From positions 37,725,501-37,789,500 of the forward strand of contig NC_080567.1 of NCBI RefSeq assembly GCF_030253575.1: a stretch of 64,000 nucleotides of DNA, read 5' to 3'. The DNA comes from Rhododendron vialii. Taxonomy: Eukaryota; Streptophyta; Magnoliopsida; Ericales; Ericaceae. This document shows, piece after piece, positions 61,001 through 64,000 of this stretch; position 1 is the stretch's first letter; each line of letters opens with the position of its first letter. Under the pieces are notes generated by a model, which saw only the letters and a program-made list of their open reading frames with translations, searched no databases and was not told the DNA's origin. The position numbers and the translations under genes are program-made.

Positions 61001-62378
61001 AGTGGATGAAATTTACCATGTTGGGTCTAGAAAAGCATCCAGTGCATGCAGAGACAAAAGAAGCAGTTAGTGTCTTTCAATAAAAGATTATGAGACCTGC
61101 CTCATAAAACTCACAACAGAGTCAACAGACTATGAGCAAGGAATAAGAGTCAAAACAAAAGAATTTCATTGGCTTTTGCTCCAACTTCCCATAGCGTCTA
61201 CTTTTGAATAAGATTGCAATTAAAAGCTCCCTAACTTGGGATAAAAAAAATGTTGAAAGTTCATAGAAACAACTTTTGTGATAGTTACAAGGATTCAAGA
61301 GAGAATTTCACCTGCTACAAATCCTGAGCTGCTTGTTCTAAGTGGCATGTGCATGTGCAGGCTCACATACAAAATGAAAAATGCCCACTTGCTCGGTAAT
61401 AAAATTTGTTCAGTAACTTAATCAGACCTAGATCTTTGGAAAATCTTACGAGAAATTATCTTAACACAAGATTCATTAAGATGGCATGCCACACGATTAC
61501 AGGTTTAGGAGTTCACAAAAGTCCAGCTGATATAGAGAAATGAAAGTTTCTGAAATGTAAACAATTCCACCTCTCAAACAGACTTATGCTACTGACCTCG
61601 GGAAAAATCTTTGCACAACTTAAGCTTGATGATCATTAACCCTAGCCAATATGATTTATGCCCTTCAACCCATTAGTCGGTGTGATTCAACACTGAGGTC
61701 CTAGGTTGTTATGTAAACAAGCGAGCAAGTAATAAATTGCAGATTTTTCAGATGTGGCACAGTAAGATCAAGAAGCTCGTGGGAGCATTTTTTTCCTGTA
61801 GAAATGGACGATTTTAATCAGTAAGGGCTTTCCATTATAAGGGCTTTGGTGGAAGCACTCCATCCAATACATGTGCTTGAGTTTATTGGCATACATCCGA
61901 ATTAGTCAATAAACCTTATGTTTTGTTCCCCAAAAAACAACTAAAGCAACATAATTAAGAAAACCATTTGTTAAACAAAAGCCTAGATTAGTTTGTTTTA
62001 CAATTACCCATTTGAGTACTAAACTACGATTCTAGAGGATCAAGCCTATTGATCCACATTTTACTTGTGTTTCTTCAGATCAGGAAGCATTGAAGTGTCT
62101 GTATTAATACTTCCAAAGGGGCATGCTATTTCATAAGCTAGCATCCAACGCACCACAACATATACACATACAACGCACACATATATCAAGCAAAAAAAAT
62201 AAAAGCAAATCTTCAAACAAATTGAGAAATAATAAACTTACGGCATCCAGAGTGGAAAGAAATTGACAAAGCGACTCCAGAAGGGCTGTAGAACATATTT
62301 AGCGACATACGAATGGTCCACTCCACTGTACTTGTATCTATGCAGTGCAGCAACACCATGAGACCCTATATACCCCAT
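55016..62378 (-). CDS. AAPT1: aminoalcoholphosphotransferase (choline/ethanolamine phosphotransferase)
   Basis: Eighteen exons (high to low): 62378-62242, 61026-61017, 60903-60853, 60757-60680, 60063-59988, 59894-59872, 59797-59697, 59167-59073, 58919-58851, 58255-58186, 57670-57607, 57529-57489, 57405-57321, 56216-56154, 56047-55989, 55690-55638, 55397-55325 and 55037-55016. All phases close at 389 aa, the length I recall for Arabidopsis AAPT1. The CDP-alcohol phosphotransferase motif DGX2ARX8GX3DX3D is intact (Asp98, Gly99, Ala102, Arg103, Gly112, Asp116, Asp120). Other family landmarks are [52 protein letters not shown] and the C-terminal RITRKEA. About eight membrane helices are expected. 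It transfers phosphocholine or phosphoethanolamine from CDP-alcohols to diacylglycerol in the ER, the last step of phospholipid synthesis. Exon 2 is only 10 nt. Confidence 0.96.
55747..55880 (+). mobile_element. tRNA-derived SINE in an AAPT intron
   Basis: It has a box A-like TTTGGCCCAACGGC, a box B-like GAGTTCAACTCC about 45 bases on, a short body and a run of 14 A. Imperfect flanking repeats AGGATAGGCCAA (55735-55746) and AGGACAGGCCAA (55881-55892) look like a target-site duplication. It lies in the intron between the exons ending at 55989 and starting at 55690, on the antisense strand relative to the gene. Confidence 0.82.
61017..61026 (-). other. AAPT1: 10-nt microexon of the AAPT gene
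   Basis: On the minus strand the ten bases ACCCAACATG lie between a CTAG acceptor and a GTAAAT donor. Together with CC left over from exon 1 they encode Pro-Pro-Asn-Met, exactly the residues needed between LWMP and ITLTGFMF. Skipping it would shift the frame. Confidence 0.88.
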
Positions 62379-63126
62379 TCTTCTCTATGATCGTACAAAA
62401 CTCTGCACAAACACTGAGCCACTGAAATCCAAAACAAAAATACTCAGCAGCAGACACAAGGGGGTGCCGCCCGGCCCCTGCACGCTTCAAATATGCCCAC
62501 TCATTATACTAGTTTTTCCAAGTTTAATAAGAAAATTCTAGGAAATTGGCCCCTGCAACTACTACCTTGGGTGGAAAAAAAAATTCTTGAAGTTCCTATG
62601 TGTGGAAAAAATCCCTTTCAAGTCATCAATCATTTTAAATTGCGTGTATAAAATCAAATTGCGACTACACACTAACACACAATCTCGTCTATTCTTCAGA
62701 CCTCGCAATATACACTTACGAAATGGTGTATATCTTTTGCTATCATTATGAAATACACACGTGGTTCGGCCTCTGCTAGACTCAAATCATACGTCCGCTA
62801 CCGCAGATAATTCAAAAGCTGTTCTACTTACCGACATTGTATTAATACACATAGATTTGAGGATATGTAAGTGAGTCTGAAACTTACAGAAATGAGTAAT
62901 GCGGGTGGATGAGGAGAAGGAGACGAAACCCTATAATTTGAGAGTGGAGAGAGAAAGAGACCGACGAATAAACAGATCCGGCGGTGGTTTTAAGTGATCT
63001 TTGGCATTGGCGCCGGCGCTGATTTTGCTTCAGCGAATGAACGGATTGCGTTTCGGTATTTGAAATGAATTTCCAGTTTTGGCCCGTGATTTTTAAAGTT
63101 TACGGTTAGGCCCTTTTACGGCTTGT
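62379..63126. other. upstream region of the AAPT gene
   Basis: No coding exon. The leader probably starts in the GA/CT-rich stretch near 62900-62960. An intron in the 5' untranslated region is likely, since 500 bases separate this stretch from the start codon, but I cannot fix its splice sites. Confidence 0.35.
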
Positions 63127-64000
63127 TTGTTTCATCGGACAGGAATAAGGTGGTTGAGAGGATATGTAATGTCATGTGCATCTTTGACTCTGAACCTGGT
63201 GGGTTTGTTTATCCTAACAATAAATAGTGGGATTTATATGTTATGGACCGAAATATCCCGTGCTTGTTTAGAGTGGGATATAAAATGGGATGAACAAATA
63301 TATGGATTATTGGCTTATAGATGGTGTTTTAACTTACGGAGCACATTTGTAATCCCACGGGGTTGGCAATGCATATTCCCCCATGTTGTAAGATAATAGT
63401 CCAACGGGATGTTAGATTGTGTCCACCAAACACGGAATGTAACATTCCAAGGGACATGTGAAGCCCTCACCTCCATTCTTCCATGTAACAAACAAGCTAT
63501 AAGTTATGTGTGTCATTTATATCAAGATCATCCGTATATGGACCATTATGTAATATTTCAAAGGACATGTGAAGCCCTCACCCCATTCTTCCTATTGCTA
63601 TTTACGCAAAAACCAGAAGGAGATTCGTCTATTTCGTAGTAAGGGTAAAAATGTTTAATTTATTTTTTACGCGAATATAACTATTTAAAAAAACTAGCAT
63701 TCAAAACTATTACGATTATTGAAACTAGGTCAGAGAGGACTCGCGACAAATGGGACTCGGCTGCCCTTGAAATCAATTACATTGAGTCACGTTGTAAAGC
63801 AGTGGTCCTAATTAATAAAACATGACGACGTGACGCAATATAATTGATTTAGAGGAAACAAATGTTTATACCGGCGGTATAAATGATTTATAATCTCTTC
63901 TATAAAATGCTACTAACAATAATGGAGAAAGAAAGTTACAGCTTTGCAAAGTGCATGTCATGATATCGCGAGAGTGCAATTTTGCAAGAACGTTATTCTC
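63127..64000. other. intergenic end of the window with a short duplicated word
   Basis: No gene was recognised. The word GGACATGTGAAGCCCTCACC followed by CCATTCTTCC appears near 63450-63482 and again near 63561-63592, with a spacing of about 111 bp, which suggests a decayed dispersed repeat. Open frames here have no recognisable domain. Confidence 0.4.

Noticed and set aside
63127-63639. two open frames of 76-89 codons upstream of the AAPT gene
   Set aside because: They have no recognisable domain and contain a decayed duplicated word; they look like repeat sequence open by chance.

Overview
The window is nuclear DNA of a flowering plant, almost certainly a eudicot. The genes have many small GT-AG introns and AT-rich intergenic DNA. 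They encode plant-specific families: chloroplast CRM and EDS5-type MATE proteins, an SH3P BAR protein, a subtilase, a class A GATA factor and an aminoalcoholphosphotransferase. SINE tails of the angiosperm Au type are present. The order is not certain; an asterid such as one of the Ericales is only a guess.

Layout. 1-5.7 kb holds part of a minus-strand Ty3/gypsy element: a 2.18 kb LTR, a primer-binding site, a gag-like frame and a minisatellite. 5.75-6.56 kb is a row of three related foldback repeats. 7.3-27.6 kb is a gene block: a single-CRM chloroplast RNA-binding protein (+), an EDS5/DTX46-type chloroplast MATE transporter (-, 14 exons, 564 aa), an unrecognised candidate membrane-protein gene (+, C-terminal exons only) and an SH3P2-type BAR-SH3 protein (-, 10 exons, 368 aa). 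CRM and EDS5-family genes are also neighbours in Arabidopsis, as far as I remember, so this looks like ancient microsynteny. 27.9-37.5 kb is gene-poor: a 645-bp unit in three tandem copies, a LINE-like tail, AT-rich DNA, an inverted minisatellite and a GC-rich foldback element nested inside a Tourist-like element.

37.6-42.8 kb carries a complete 11-exon secreted subtilase (780 aa, +). Its 3' flank includes a duplicated poly(A)-signal region. 43.7-49.6 kb has a second copy of the GC-rich foldback, two more Tourist-like elements, a SINE and short tandem duplications. 49.6-51.4 kb is a two-exon GATA factor (362 aa, +) with a nearly perfect in-frame 75-bp duplication that doubles a basic, NLS-like segment. 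55.0-62.4 kb is an 18-exon CDP-alcohol phosphotransferase (389 aa, -) that includes a 10-nt microexon.

I reconstructed the exons by hand from splice sites, reading frame and family memory. In the five fully modelled protein-coding genes with more than two exons, and in the two-exon GATA gene, all phases close and every model ends in a proper stop. The genes are ordinary housekeeping, defence and regulatory plant genes and do not form an operon-like system. I saw no convincing new biological system. The most unusual material is the repeat architecture, the microexon, the coding duplications and the unidentified gene at 19.3-20.7 kb.
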